DNA of 64,000 nucleotides from Oryza sativa Japonica Group (GCF_034140825.1 NC_089037.1:36175001-36239000); one strand, 5' to 3'. Counted from the stretch's first letter, positions 10,713-22,779 are shown. Notes: generated from the letters alone by a model not told the origin. Program-made: numbers and translations.

Positions 10713-13700
10713 ATGACGTCGAGGGTTCTCGTCTCCTCCTCCTCCTCCTCCTCCTCCGCCGCCGCCGCCGCATTCCTGCCGCGAATTCCGAACCCCTGCG
10801 CGAACCCTAGCCACCGCGGCGCGCCTCCTTGCGGGGCGGCGCTCTGGCGGCACCATTCTGGCCGTGCGGTCACCACGGCCGCGGCCGCCGCCGCCACCGG
10901 CGACCACTGGGGCGCTGAGTACCACGGCGGCGGAGGCGGGCGCGGCGGGAAGAGCGCCGCGGGCCCCGGCGTGCAGTGCGACGTGGACGTGGTGTCGTGG
11001 CGCGAGCGGCGGGTGTTCGCGTCCGTGGCGGTGGCCGCCGACGTCGACACCGTGTGGCGCGTCATCACCGACTACGAGCGGCTCGCCGAATTCATCCCCA
11101 ACCTCGTTCACAGGTCCACATTCCATCTCTCCTTCTCGTGTGTCATTGCAAATTCTCGCATGCTCATTGAGGGTCTAATTGGGGGAAATTTGTGCGTCGT
11201 TCGGCAACGCAGTGGGAGGATTCCATGCCCGCATCAGGGCCGAGTATGGCTCGAGCAGAGGGGGCTGCAGCAAGCGCTTTACTGGCATATCGAGGCACGC
11301 GTCGTGTTGGATCTCAAGGAGGTTCCGGATGCTGTACGTGAAGTGATCACCCTAACCTCGTTTTTGTTATGTTGCAACTAAATTAGTCGTGATTTTCGTT
11401 TTTCACGAGGTAATTAAGATGCAATTGAAACATATAGATGGTTAGGTTAGGTGAACATTTGAGCTGAATGCATGAGAATATTTGTAGATTTGTTCCTGAC
11501 AACCCATGGCATGAACGAACCTAGCCGTCATCTTCTACTGTTAACCTTTCTGAATGCGTTGATTCTTGTGGTGAAACTATCTTGATGTTACACCATATTT
11601 GGCGTTTAGTTGTATAAATTTTAGATAGCGAATTTAAAGAGGTGTTGACTATTGAATGATTCTCCTAATTTCCTAGTTATTATATCAAGCTATTCTTCCT
11701 TATTAAACAGTCAACATCCAGGTTAATGGACGAGAGCTCCACTTCTCCATGGTTGATGGTGACTTTAAGAAGTTCGAAGGGAAATGGTCCATCAGATCTG
11801 GTCCAAGGTGGGGATTTCATGGTCATCGTCTTGTCTTGTTTATTGCATATGCCTTTGATGATCGTCCAGACTGTTTGCTTACTGAGTTACCAGTTACTTA
11901 CATTTTTGGCAGCCACATGATGCTCTGATCTAGAATTCGTGGATCCTTAAACATCTTCATGTTTTAGCTAGCAAAAAAGTAATGCCAGTTTAGAGGTCTC
12001 ATATGACATTTTGTTTCGTTTTATGACAGGTCATCTAGTGCAATTTTGTTGTATGAAGTTAATGTGATTCCAAGATTTAATTTCCCAGCAATATTTCTTG
12101 AGAGGATCATAAGGTCGGATCTTCCTGTGAATCTTGGAGCGTTGGCCTGTAGAGCTGAAAACATATATTTAGGAAACCAAAGACATGGAACTGCAAAATT
12201 TAGTGGTGCAGGCTCCAGGTTTCATAACTTCCGTAATGCAACCACTGAGAATGATGCCATTGCTCCTAGTAAGTTCAAAGAAACACCTCCTTCTGGTCTT
12301 GGTGGTGTGCTTGCTTCACCTCCTTCTGAGTTGAACAGCAAATGGGGAGTATATGGAAATGTCTGCAGACTTGATAGGCCGTGTGTGGTAGATGAGATCC
12401 ATCTTCGAAGATTTGATGGTCTCCTGGTAACTTACTAAATTTGTATGCATCTAAGAATTATCATTGGGTTCTTATATTTTGATGGGAAGCACACTGACAG
12501 ATTTGTCTTCCCCTCGTGAAATGATTTGATTGAAGGAACATGAAGGGGCTCACAGGTTTGTGTTTGCTAGTATCACTGTGAAAGCGCCAGTGCGAGAAGT
12601 ATGGAATATTCTCACTGCATATGAGAAGTTGCCTGAGTTAGTAGTTCTATCTTCCTTCAGTTTTTACAGTTCAGATATCTTGTTATACAAGTATGAGCTA
12701 ACAAAGTTATCTGTCAGATTTGTGCCGAATCTGGCTATCAGTAGGATTATTCGTCGGGATAATAACAAGGTTCGCATACTGCAGGTGGGAGCTTTGCTAA
12801 ATACTTATCTCATACGTTACTGAATTAGCATCTTAAGTCTAGAGGTGGGATTGCTCCTTTTCTATAGAAAGCGTCAATCCTCAATTTCACTTTCTGGTTG
12901 ATAGCTAGCTTAGGTTTTCACTTTTAGTCCAAGCTACCAAGTGATCTATCATTTTTACCAAGTCTTGCAACTTCATGCTTTTATGCACCTATCACTCCAG
13001 AATACTAAACAAATGGAATTTAGCTTTTGTCCTAAAAATGGGAAGAAAGATCACCTTCTCCTCCCAAAAGATACTTTTTCTGGAAGAATTTAATTCAATT
13101 TGGTTGTTTCATGAGCTTTGCAAGAACTGCAACATCTCATATCTTTTATAGGAGGGTTGCAAGGGTCTACTTTATATGGTGCTTCATGCCCGTGTTGTTA
13201 TGGATCTTCGCGAGAAACTTGAACGTGAGATAAGCTTTGAGCAAGTTGAAGGTGATTTCTACTCATTTAAAGGAAAATGGCGCCTAGAACAACTTGGTGA
13301 TCAGCACACCTTATTGAAGTATATGGTTGAGACTAAGATGCATAAAGATACCTTTCTCTCAGAGTCTATCCTTGAAGAGGTATAAGAAATTTATATGCAT
13401 GTAGTTTATCAATAAATATAGAGAACACGTTAATGTTATGAAGTGGAAAAATGGTAATTAAAATACGCTTTGTTGTGCCCCTGAATTTCAATTGTGGTTC
13501 ACTGAGGACCAATTGTACTAATACTATTTAATCCAGGGGTATATGTTCATAATAGTTGGTTTTGATGCTTGGTGATTAAGTTTTCAAAGCAACTTTCTGA
13601 TGGATGTATCATCTAGTTGAGCATAACATCGTGCTATTGTGCTCATGCGAAAACTTTTAGTCTTTATGTTCACCAGAAATTCAGTAAAAATAAACACCTT

Positions 13701-15722
13701 CCTGAAAAATGAATGAATCTCTAAATTCTGAATAGGTATAAGCACACATCCTCTATCTGTATTATCCTGCGTTGCTTCATTTGGTTAGTGCAAGAATAAT
13801 AGTTCCATATTTTATTATCTCTGGATAACCTCACATGGATTTTTTCCCCCTCTCGTCAGTACCAAAAACTTGTTTAAACAGCTTTTTATAAGATATCCTC
13901 ATGACGCAGACATTGCGCTTTATTAAACTTAGTTGTACCGTCACATTCTTTAAGGATATCTAATCTTATGACTTGATGCTATTTGGGGGGGGGGGGAGGG
14001 GGGGTATGTAGGGGAATGAATGCAGCTTTATGATTTTTTGCCACTCTTTCTTCTTATCAAAAGCTGATTTATGCATGGTCATGGTGCTTTGATAAACATG
14101 TTAATGATTTTTTTTTGCTAAAAGAAAACAAACATTTTGATTACGTACCTCAGGTCATATATGAAGATCTTCCATCAAACTTATGTGCAATCCGTGATTA
14201 TATTGAAAAGGCAGAAGCTGAGAGCGGTAACTCCACAAGTAGCTCTATTGTAGCATCAAATGCAGATACTATTGCTATTGATTATGCAGAAGGTAGGCAA
14301 TCAGAACAAGCATCCACGTCATGTTCTTCGAGTCCTGTGAAGCAGAGACCAAAAGTCCCAGGCCTTCAAAAGGACATTGAGGTCCTCAAATCTGAACTTG
14401 AGAAATTTATTGCAAAATATGGTCAGGATGGCTTCATGCCTAAGAGAAAACACCTTCGTTTGCATGGAAGGGTGGATATCGAGAAGGCAATAACACGCAT
14501 GGGTGGGTTCAGGAAGATTGCCAGCATAATGAATCTTTCACTTTCTTATAAAAACCGGAAACCAAGAGGTTATTGGGATAATCTGGAGAACTTGCAAGAA
14601 GAGGTAATGAAAAGTATATACCCCTCCTCCCACTGTGTTCTACAGGGCTTTAGTAGTTCAGAATGCTAAAAATTGTGAGCTGAGATTTCCAGCATGAGGA
14701 GTGATAATGAGCACTCCTTTCATTCTTGACATGTTATTAACAGTAACCATTATATACAGATCAGGCGATTCCAGAAGAATTGGGGGATGGACCCTGCTTA
14801 TATGCCAAGTAGAAAGTCCTTTGAGAGAGCAGGTATTTGATTATTTTTGTCTAAATATTTGCTATGGTCAATTTATTATCTATATTTTCTTAGTGTAGTT
14901 TATCTGGCAGTTGATAAACCTTATAGAGTTATACAAAGTCATTCTGACTTTTTTCTGGTCAAAATTATTGAAGCCATGTTTGACTGAGGTGTTTTGAACA
15001 AAATTTTTCCCATGCTTGCTTAAGGTACCTGGAAACCTTGGACCCTTTTTTTTCTCTGGGGCATGAAAATATGTTCAGTTTCCTCTAATCATATTAAAAT
15101 TTTGGCAAATTTGGTTATATAGCATCGAAAGTTCACGTTTTTGGTTTTATAGCACCGAAAGTTACCGGTTCACTTTAATAGCACCCAAAGTTCACCATGT
15201 TCCCATTTTTAACACTTCCGTCAATTCTCGATCGTCAGGCCAGATATATATACATGTTAAGATTGGTGAATTCAGTAGTTTTTTTAGAGCGGTGAATTGA
15301 GGAGTTGACTACATAGCAACATAGCATTCATGGATGCCATTCCTTTATGTCAGACTGATGTTTGTAACAACCTTATTGCCTGGGTTCCTATCATGCTAGT
15401 TTTACCAGTTCTCTCTTTTGTCAAGAACTCACAATCTTTCTTTATGAATAATGCTCGTACTTTGTTGTTAATGATAGGACGTTATGACATTGCTCGGGCG
15501 TTGGAAAAATGGGGTGGAGTACACGAGGTTTCTCGCCTTCTTTCTCTTGAACTCAGACGACCTAGAAGGCGAGCCAACTCTGATGATGAGAGTAAGGCTG
15601 GATCCTCATATGCCATAACAAATAAACACGCAAGCAAGCCAAACAAACCAAGCGTTTCTCCGGACAAACAGAAATGGCTCCTGAAGCTGAAGGATCTGGA
15701 TGCTAATTGGATTGAGTACTAA
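10713..15722 (+). CDS. Plastid-type protein with two START/polyketide-cyclase (SRPBCC) domains
   Basis: Ten exons: 10713-11113, 11213-11333, 11722-11807, 12030-12426, 12536-12636, 12718-12784, 13152-13379, 14154-14603, 14760-14832, 15478-15722. All are GT-AG and phase-consistent, giving 722 aa. The first 75 residues are Ser/Ala/Arg-rich, as in a chloroplast transit peptide. Two SRPBCC repeats follow, each starting with V(F)AS(V/I)xVxAxxxxVWxxxTxYExLxEFxPNL, at about 97-230 and 305-460. They are split by a less conserved linker. The C-terminal third carries two similar helical motifs (IEKAITRMGGFRKIA and IARALEKWGGVHEVS). It resembles Arabidopsis At5g08720. SRPBCC folds bind hydrophobic ligands; the ligand here is unknown. 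Intron 8 region (13985) has a poly-G tract and intron 9 carries a repeat fragment. Confidence 0.9.
13985..14004. repeat. Poly-G tract in an intron of the START gene
   Basis: Nearly pure G run interrupted by one A. Length may be unreliable because such tracts are error-prone in sequencing. Confidence 0.9.
15105..15245. mobile_element. Repeat fragment with GCACCGAAAGTTCAC-type units (intron 9 of START gene)
   Basis: Three degenerate repeats of the form TATAGCACCGAAAGTTNAC follow each other at about 15118-15200. They resemble one arm of a rice foldback element, but the other arm is not recognisable. Confidence 0.4.
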
Positions 15723-16573
15723 CTAGGAGGACTTCACTAATACGGTCCTTCAAATTTATCATCTGACTTCAATGAAGAAGGATCTGATAATCATGTACAG
15801 ATAAAGGTGGGCAAGTTTCTTGCCTACAATACTGGATTACAACACTGTAAGTTTTCCACGCAAAACTCCCCGCTCTGTAAAGTATTCCACAGCTTTTCTT
15901 CGTTATCTGTCCTTTTTCTTCAAAAGAAAATTTGAAGTGCTTGGGTCTTTCTGAATGACTTTCTAGAACTGCCAACTTTGTTGTTGCAACCGAATTGAAG
16001 TGCAGAACTGGTAAGAATGGAATTATTTTAAACCCAGGGCATGTTCAAAGTTATTCATTGACATTTGAACCCCGCCTTTTGTTCATCCTGTCCAAGCTCA
16101 CAAACATTGGAAAAGCTGAGGATGATTACTTGTGTGGTTACACTAATTGTTCTTGGGCATTGGCTGACCGGGAGGCAGGAGACCTGGAGAAAGACCGTAT
16201 ATGACAGTTCAATTGGTGGTGGGTGAGACTGGCGAATATCTTAGTTCGGACTGCTCTTATCATGGCTGAATGTTTCTTCGGTGTCACATGTTAAACTACG
16301 AGAAGCTAAGATAAGGACGATAAGTGGTCCAACAATAAAAGGACATGACACTTAGTTCGTTTTGATCAAGAAAATGACTTCAACAGTTTGAGGGTAGGAG
16401 GAATTCTGTCGGTAAGGTTGTTATTGTTTTGGAAACTTATGGCTCCAACATCATAATCATCAGTAACTTCGCATAAATGCACCTAAGAAAAGGAAAGGAT
16501 ATGCAGTTTGCGTCAAGAAGTTGTTTAGACAGTGATGATGTTAAATGCAGTGATGCAAAAAGATTAGTAAAAC

Positions 16574-16582
16574 TAAAAAAAA
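16574..16582 (-). terminator. Pol III T-run terminator of tRNA-Gln
   Basis: Uninterrupted A run on the plus strand, so T run on the minus strand, directly after the discriminator base. Confidence 0.8.
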
Positions 16583-16654
16583 AGGTCCCACCGGGATTCG
16601 AACCCAGGTCGCCAGATTCAAAGTCTGGAGTGCTAACCACTACACTATGGAACC
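16583..16654 (-). tRNA. tRNA-Gln (anticodon UUG)
   Basis: 72 nt with a full cloverleaf. The acceptor stem GGTTCCA pairs with TGGGACC, including one G-T pair. Box A-like TAGTGTAGTGGTTAGC and box B GGTTCGAATCC are present. The anticodon loop is CTTTGAA with TTG at its centre, flanked by the stem CCAGA/TCTGG. There is no intron and no encoded CCA. A run of T residues immediately downstream on the minus strand (16574-16582) is the Pol III terminator. The gene looks functional. Confidence 0.95.
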
Positions 16655-17633
16655 ATTTTACTTCATTTTCTTAACTAAAGCAATTGGCCAATAAATCTAG
16701 GTTCAAGTTGGAATGTGCCGGTATTTTCTGAATGTAACACCGATGAGTCTGCTTGCTAAACAGGAAGCTTATAAATCAGTGAGTCTAAGCTCAACAACAT
16801 TCTTCAGTGACTGCTTCTGAATGAATAGCTGAACAAGGGGCCAAGACTCAAGAACAGCTGTGTGCTCATAAATCTAGCATTAAATAAGACCCAGTATAAG
16901 CCTTAATCACATGTTTCCTCAGCTACTACGCAATTGCAAGCTCTCCATGGACATGGAGATGCAATTGCCAGTGATGACACATGATGCAGGCAATTTGATC
17001 TTTGGAAAGGGTTGTCATGGGTCCCATGCATTTAATTTAATGGAATAAAGGTTGATAGAGAAGTTTGTTGAAAGTTCCTGCACATGTTTTTGTGTACTAT
17101 CAATCTGCCAGATTGCTCATGCCTTGCCCCAAATGCCAAAACAATCTCTTACCAGTAGTATGCATGTGAGTGTGAGGCAAGCTGCTTCTCAGTACTGAAC
17201 AAACTGAAGTAGCTGAATTTTTATTGATCTGCTTATCTCTGCCTTTGCTTTAGCTTCCCCAAAACCATAATCTACAATCAGACAAGCTATTGCATCTATG
17301 TTTGCACTCCATTTATCAATGCATCGCCTCATTTGAATTATTTGTACAAGTTACAACGCGAATATACCATTGAGTTTGATCTAATCTGTACTTACAAATT
17401 GCAGAATTCAGCTCATCAGGCACATAGATATCCTCTCAAGTAGAAGTACGAAATTGCTCACCATCAGTGAAAAGCACTTCTCTTCCACCGACAGCTGCTT
17501 CTATGTTCCACCAAAACAAAATCAACCAGATCAACTCCCTAATTGCTCACTAACCAGAGCAATTTTCCCATTTACTGGAGCAAAAAAAAAAAGCAAAATC
17601 ATTTTGCTATTCACCTCATGAGAAGATGAAGTT

Positions 17634-20210
17634 TTACATTGTCATGTATGGCTCCTGCCCCAGCAGCGAACGAGACGCCCGGTCGCGGATCCTGGCCGAC
17701 GCCGAGCGTCCCACGGCCATCTCCTGCTGGACCTCGTCGACGTTCGGCGACGGCGTGGGCGCCGGCGGCGCCGCCGAGGAAGTAAACGTGGAGACCATGC
17801 TGGTGCTGCCGCTGCCGCTGACACCGGTGGCGGTGGTCGCCGACGTCAGGCTCAAGAAGCTGTCCGACGACTTGGGCGGCGGCGGCCTCTCGAGATCCAT
17901 GATCCCTTCCAGCATCTGCACCACCTTCCCCATCGACGGCCGCTGCGCCGGCTGCTCCTGGATGCACCAGAAGCTCACCTGCAGCGCGCGCTCCACCTGG
18001 ACCATGTCGATGTCCTCCCCGGGGAGCTTCTTGTCGACAATGGCGGCGATGTTCCCCTTCTCGTACTCCTCGTACGCCCACACGGAGTACTTCTTCCGGC
18101 CGGTCTCCTCCGACACGTCGAAGTTGCGGTGGCCGCTGACGAGCTCGAGCAGCACCATGCCGTAGCTGTAGACGTCGGACTTGGCCGTGATGGGGAGGTT
18201 GGCGAGCCACTCCGGCGCGAGGTAGCCCCTCGTCCCGCGCACGCTGGTGAGCGTCCGGTGGCGGTGATCCTTGGGGTTGACGAGCTTGGCGAGGCCGAAG
18301 TCGGAGACCTTGGCGTTGTGGTGCTCGTCGAGGAGGATGTTCTCGGGCTTGATGTCGCAGTGGACGATGCAGTCGCGGCACTCCTCGTGGAGGTAGGTGA
18401 TGCCGCGGGCGGTGCCGACGGCGACGGCGAACCGCGTCGGCCACGGCATCCTGCCGCCCGGCGCGTCGGCGAAGAGGAAGGCGTCGAGGGAGCCGTTCTT
18501 CATGAACTCGTAGACGAGCAGGCGGTGGCGCCCCTCGGAGCAGAAGCCGATGAGGCGGACGAGGTTGAGGTGGTGCGTGCTGCTGATGGTGGCCACCTCC
18601 ATCCTGAACTGCTTCTCCCCCTGCTCGATCCCCTCCAGCTGCTTCACCGCCACCACCGTCCGGTTCGCCAGCACGCCGCGGTACACGGCGCCGAACCCGC
18701 CGGCGCCCAGCTTCTCCTTGAACCCCTTGGTCGATCGCTGCAGCTCCCGGTACGAGAACTGCACCGGCGCGCCGGACGCGTACTCCAGCAGCGCGTACTG
18801 CGCCGACGCCGCGCCGTACTTGGGGCTGTGCCGGCAGAACACCCACCACAGCGCCCACTCGCACAGCACCAGCCCGGACACCGCGCCGAGCACCACCACC
18901 GCGACCACCCACCCGCGGACGCCCGACGCCCTGCCCGACGGCGACCCGCCGCCGCCGAGGGGCGGGTTGGGGATCCCCGGGAAGCAGACCTTGACGAACG
19001 ACGTGCTGGGCAGCGCCGCGGACTGGTACCCGCTGACGAAGTTGGACACCTTGAGGAAGCAGAGGCCCGAGCCGTCGGAGAGCGCCGTGGAGGCGACGCA
19101 CGAGCTGCCGGAGAGGCAGTTGAGGCGGCAGGCGGTGATGCCGACGAAGAACTGCTCCGTCGTGATCTCCGGCGGGTAGGTCAGGAACTGCGTGTTGTCG
19201 AGCTGGAGCATGGTGGAGTTGCCCGGGCAGTTCTGGAGCTCGATCTTGCGCCGGCAGCCGCCGCGCGGGTCGGCCGGGTTGCTCAGCTGGAAGTTCTCCG
19301 ACGGGCACCGGCACACCGGCGACGTGCCGTTGTAGCCGCACACGCCCATGTTGCCGCAGTAGCCGAACACCTGGCACTGGTCCGCCACCGCCGACCACTG
19401 CTCCGTCGGCGCGTTGCTGCCGCGCGCCGCGCTGTAGGCGCGGAAGTTGCCGTCCGTGTCTAGGCGCACGAACCTCAGCATGTCGCCGCTCTCGCCGTAG
19501 TTGCTGCTGTACGCGACGACGACGGGAGAGGTGAGCGAGCCGTCGGTGAGGGAGACGATACCGTTGGTTTGCATCGCCAGCGTCGGCGAGCTCAGCGTCT
19601 TGTTCGCCGTGAAGGTGGTGTTGTACCCCTTGTTGAAGTAGGTGACCGTGCCGCCGCCGGTCCACTTGAGGGTGAGGTTGCCGGTGTTCCGGTCGAGGGA
19701 GAATTGGTAGCTCGCCGAGGTGAGGTTCATGCCGGAGGTGAAGTTCTGCCCCATCACCACCGTGTCCGTGGGGTGTTCGAACGATTGCCACAACGTCGCC
19801 GACGAGTTCCTGAGCAGGAGGTTGCCGCTCTCCTGCAGCGCGGCGGTGGTGACCCCCTGCCCGCCGGTGTTCGATGACCAGACCACGGCGCCGGAGCCGT
19901 TGACGAGCTGGAGGTCGCCGCTGGACGAGAGGCGGAGCGCGCCACCGGAGTCAACGGTCGCGCCGTTGCCGGCCGTCCACACGGGCACCCCGCCGGCGTA
20001 GGTGATGGCGGCGACGAAGAGGGACGGCGAGGTCGGGGACGCCGTGAAGGAGAGGGAGAAGGTGTTGTTGGGAGACGACCACAACGCCTGGTTCGCCGGC
20101 GAGAGGGAGGAGCCCAACGGCATGTCCGCGCCATGGGAGAGGAGAGGGTGGAGGAGCAGCAAGAAGCAGCCGCCTACCAGAGCAGCATCTCCGGCCGCCT
20201 TCCGCCGCAT
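17634..20210 (-). CDS. G-type lectin S-receptor-like serine/threonine kinase (At1g34300 type)
   Basis: Single exon of 858 aa. A signal peptide (hydrophobic to about residue 27) is followed by a bulb-type lectin domain (about 30-180), a cysteine-rich EGF-like/S-locus region (CQVFGYCGNMGVC...CRCP), and a PAN-like segment. One transmembrane helix lies at about 440-465. The kinase domain has the glycine loop LGAGGFGAVYRG, VAVK lysine, HCDIKPEN catalytic loop (Asp 619), DFG, and APEW. Cys instead of Arg before the catalytic Asp makes it a non-RD kinase, a class often linked to immune signalling. The C-terminal tail is Ser/Pro-rich. Very high GC at third positions creates long false ORFs in other frames. 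The ligand is unknown. The ATG chosen gives a proper signal peptide. Confidence 0.95.
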   Translation of the reverse strand: MRRKAAGDAALVGGCFLLLLHPLLSHGADMPLGSSLSPANQALWSSPNNTFSLSFTASPTSPSLFVAAITYAGGVPVWTAGNGATVDSGGALRLSSSGDLQLVNGSGAVVWSSNTGGQGVTTAALQESGNLLLRNSSATLWQSFEHPTDTVVMGQNFTSGMNLTSASYQFSLDRNTGNLTLKWTGGGTVTYFNKGYNTTFTANKTLSSPTLAMQTNGIVSLTDGSLTSPVVVAYSSNYGESGDMLRFVRLDTDGNFRAYSAARGSNAPTEQWSAVADQCQVFGYCGNMGVCGYNGTSPVCRCPSENFQLSNPADPRGGCRRKIELQNCPGNSTMLQLDNTQFLTYPPEITTEQFFVGITACRLNCLSGSSCVASTALSDGSGLCFLKVSNFVSGYQSAALPSTSFVKVCFPGIPNPPLGGGGSPSGRASGVRGWVVAVVVLGAVSGLVLCEWALWWVFCRHSPKYGAASAQYALLEYASGAPVQFSYRELQRSTKGFKEKLGAGGFGAVYRGVLANRTVVAVKQLEGIEQGEKQFRMEVATISSTHHLNLVRLIGFCSEGRHRLLVYEFMKNGSLDAFLFADAPGGRMPWPTRFAVAVGTARGITYLHEECRDCIVHCDIKPENILLDEHHNAKVSDFGLAKLVNPKDHRHRTLTSVRGTRGYLAPEWLANLPITAKSDVYSYGMVLLELVSGHRNFDVSEETGRKKYSVWAYEEYEKGNIAAIVDKKLPGEDIDMVQVERALQVSFWCIQEQPAQRPSMGKVVQMLEGIMDLERPPPPKSSDSFLSLTSATTATGVSGSGSTSMVSTFTSSAAPPAPTPSPNVDEVQQEMAVGRSASARIRDRASRSLLGQEPYMTM

Positions 20211-20433
20211 CTTCCTCCACCGGAATCAGCCGCCGATTCCGGCTGGTTTCTTGACCGGCGCAGCGATTGCAGCGAGCTACACGCACAGCTCGGCTTCCCC
20301 TCTCATGGCGACGTCTCCTCTCTCGCGGAATCCATCGGAGCTCGCGAAATCGGTATTGGCACGGGGATGAGGAAGAAGAAGACGAAGACCTGATTAGGCT
20401 CGCTAGGCTGGCAGATGCGGTGAAGAAGAGGAG

Positions 20434-20459
20434 ATGCTGCTGCTGCTGCTGTTGCTGTG
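20434..20459. repeat. CAG/CTG repeat in the kinase leader
   Basis: About eight CTG units with one TTG, i.e. CAG repeats on the transcribed (minus) strand some 220 bases upstream of the kinase ATG, probably in the 5' UTR or core promoter. Confidence 0.85.
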
Positions 20460-20749
20460 GAGGAGAACGTTGAAATGTCTAAGCGTTGGGAGGGTGAGAG
20501 ACAGTGACACACACTGACCGACCGGGCTGCTCCTTGTAATGACTCTATTAGGGTCAAATCGTCTGCTTATTGGACTAATTAACGCCACTTCAACACCTCA
20601 AGTGCTCAATTAGTTTACATAAAATGCTTCCATATCATACATGATACTAGTACATCCAATGAGAGCATAGCTGGTTTGTTAATCCTTAAGATTTTTTTTT
20701 CTCAGATGTAACCCCAAGTGATTTTTTTTAAGATGTATTTTGTTTTGTA

Positions 20750-20902
20750 CAACCTTCCGTTTCACAATGTAAAATTTTTTTTAGCATTGTTTACATTCAT
20801 AAAGATATAAATGATTCTAAATATTTATATGTGTTTAGATTCATTAACATCTATATGAATGTGAACAATGCTAGAAAGTCTTATATTGTGAAACGGAGGA
20901 AG
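20750..20902. mobile_element. Stowaway-like MITE
   Basis: The ends CTTCCGTTTCACAATGTAA and TTATATTGTGAAACGGAGGAAG are inverted complements, flanked by TA dinucleotides. About 153 bp and AT-rich. Confidence 0.8.
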
Positions 20903-21753
20903 TACCATTTTGTACTAATCAATTGTTTCTGTTCCTGGTAAGAAAAGAAGCAAATAATCTTTTTTTTTAAATTAAGAAGTAAAAGAAGCAAATAGTCAAG
21001 TTCGTCGAAGCATCGAAAGAAAGAGAGAAAAACAAGAGACCATGGTTTATGAGCATAAATAGACCGAGTCAGGATGGACATCGACTTTGCTGTTGCAACA
21101 CGGTATGTGGACGTTCACGAATGACAGTCTCCCTCAGGAAGCAATCACAGGCGTCCAATGGACCATGGACGGCCTTGATGAGTCCTCGTGCTCGTGCTCC
21201 TGATGAGCTGATGGTTGCAGTGGTGGTCAGCCTAGTGGAGTAGGTTGGTCAACATGGGCGGCTCATCATCCTCAGACCACATTATCGTTTGCTGTTTTCG
21301 TTGTGGTTCTCTCCATGGTCGTTAATGATTCATCTTCTTCAGGTGTCAGTGTGTCACTCGGTTTAGTAATTAACATAAGCAGTGAGATTAAAATTCAGAA
21401 TTAATTACGAATGTTTCTTTTCCTTCTCCCTTTCTTGTACGACTGTCTTTTGTGCTACTGAATTTTGGGACAGAATTTGATATTTGACCTTTCAGAGAAG
21501 ATTATTCCTTAATCCTTCTTGGAAGTTACAGTATTACTACTTCTGTATTGCTAGCGAGTTGTGCGATATCTGGAAGGTTTTGACGGCTGAAATACATGTA
21601 TTAGTACTTGTATGAAAATTAAAATCTGTGACAACGGAAGATCAACGCAAGAGGGATCACAATTTACAAAATGTCAAACTGATTGTTGACCCTGGGTAAA
21701 TAGTAAATTACAGGCAGACAACAAGTCAGACAACACGAAAGTAGTACGTATTA

Positions 21754-21983
21754 CTCCATTCCATAATACAAGGGATTTTGAGTTTTTACTTACACTATTT
21801 GTTCACTCATCTTATTTAAAAAATATTAGAATTATTATTTATTTTTTTGACTTACTTTATTATCTAAAGTATTTTAAGCACAACTTTTCGTTTTTTATAT
21901 TTGCACAAATTTTTTAAATAAAACGAGTGGTCAAACAATGCAAACAAAAACTCAAAATCTCTTATATTATGTGACGGAGGGAG
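21754..21983. mobile_element. Stowaway MITE (family shared with 33717-33951)
   Basis: About 230 bp. The terminal inverted repeat CTCCATTCCATAATACAAGGG and its complement ending GACGGAGGGAG flank AAAACTCAAAATC arms. TA target duplication at 21752-21753 and 21984-21985. The same family recurs at 33717-33951. Confidence 0.9.
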
Positions 21984-22093
21984 TACTACACAATAATACA
22001 TGTCAGGTTAGGAAAGCAGAAAGATAGGTTTGTGAACGGTGGCGCTCTTCCTTGAGTGGAGCATTTGTGAATTTGTCATCTCATCGACTCATC

Positions 22094-22102
22094 ATCGTGC
22101 AA
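22094..22102. repeat. Left target-site duplication of the large MULE
   Basis: ATCGTGCAA, identical to 30717-30725. It marks the insertion site and shows that the element is bordered by its original duplication. Confidence 0.93.
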
Positions 22103-22222
22103 TGGATTTTTTTCGGTTTTAGATTTTTTTTAAAAATATTTACAGAAATAATCTATCGGCCAAAAAAAATTACAAAAATAGACCCTGCCGCCCCATCTCT
22201 GGGGCGGCAAGCTGACGTGGCA
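22103..22222. repeat. Left terminal inverted repeat of the large MULE
   Basis: Begins TGGATTTTTTTCGG and ends GCTGACGTGGCA. It matches the complement of 30603-30716 with scattered differences. T-rich outer part, then the first GC hairpin. The MURA-binding site is expected within it. Confidence 0.9.
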
Positions 22223-22379
22223 AACGGGGGAGGAACGGGCGGTGACGGAGGGAGGGTTTTTTGCAGGAAAACCCTTGCCGCCCTCTGGTGGGGCGGCAAG
22301 GGGCCCGAATGCAAAAAAAGCCAGTCGGGGCCGGCTATTTTGCAGGCGGCCCCTTGCCGCCCTTTGGCCGGGCGGCAGG
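22185..22379. repeat. Left array of three GC-rich hairpin modules
   Basis: Palindromic modules at 22185-22211, 22272-22302 and 22351-22379, each of the form (C)TTGCCGCCC, a short spacer, GGGCGGCAAG. The first lies inside the terminal repeat. The second is extended by TTTTTTGCA...TGCAAAAAA arms. They are mirrored by three modules at the right end. Confidence 0.9.
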
Positions 22380-22389
22380 CCTCGCTGCC

Positions 22390-22397
22390 TATAAAAG
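22390..22397 (+). promoter_or_regulatory. TATA box of the MURA gene
   Basis: TATAAAAG follows the third hairpin and precedes the leader. A leader intron is likely at 22520-22777 (CAG/GTAATA ... GACAG), ending 2 bases before the MURA ATG. Confidence 0.6.
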
Positions 22398-22779
22398 GCC
22401 TGCTGCCCAGCCCCCAGCCCTCATTCTTCTCTCCTCAATTCCAGTGAAAAAAAAAAGAAGAGAGGGGAGGAGAAGAGAAGAAGGGGCGAAGCCCTGCCGG
22501 ATTCAGACGCCAATTTCAGGTAATATTCATAGATCCTATATGTGACTATTGAGTTAAATAGTGTGTATTCTTTAAAAATTTGTTTGAAAAAATGCATTAT
22601 ATTTTTAGGGTTTTAGTTGTACTAATCTAGAAGTGCGTATTGTAGATATTAGTAACTACGTAGATATGCTAGTTTGGAATCAATACATTACCGTTGCATT
22701 GGCTTACACAAGAAGATATTACGTTGTAGATGTTTATTGCATGAAAGAGTAATATGATCTAGTTATTTCGTTGACAGAT

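Larger units (their letters stand above)
15723..17633. other. 3' flank of START gene and spacer to receptor kinase, containing a tRNA gene
   Basis: The first few hundred bases are probably the START gene's 3' UTR. A tRNA-Gln gene lies at 16583-16654. The rest (16660-17630) shows no gene; its right part is the 3' flank of the receptor kinase. Confidence 0.6.
20211..22093. other. 5' flank of the receptor kinase and spacer to the large MULE
   Basis: Contains the kinase leader with a CTG/CAG tract and two Stowaway elements listed separately. The interval 20905-21750 shows no gene or repeat I can name. Confidence 0.6.

Noticed and set aside
16437-16674. Short protein frames on both strands around 16.5 kb
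   Set aside because: They overlap the tRNA-Gln gene and are translations of it.
17611-19791. 726-codon frame overlapping the receptor kinase, and a 444-codon frame on the opposite strand
   Set aside because: Both lack domain signatures and are Arg/Pro/Ala-rich shadows caused by the kinase's high third-position GC.
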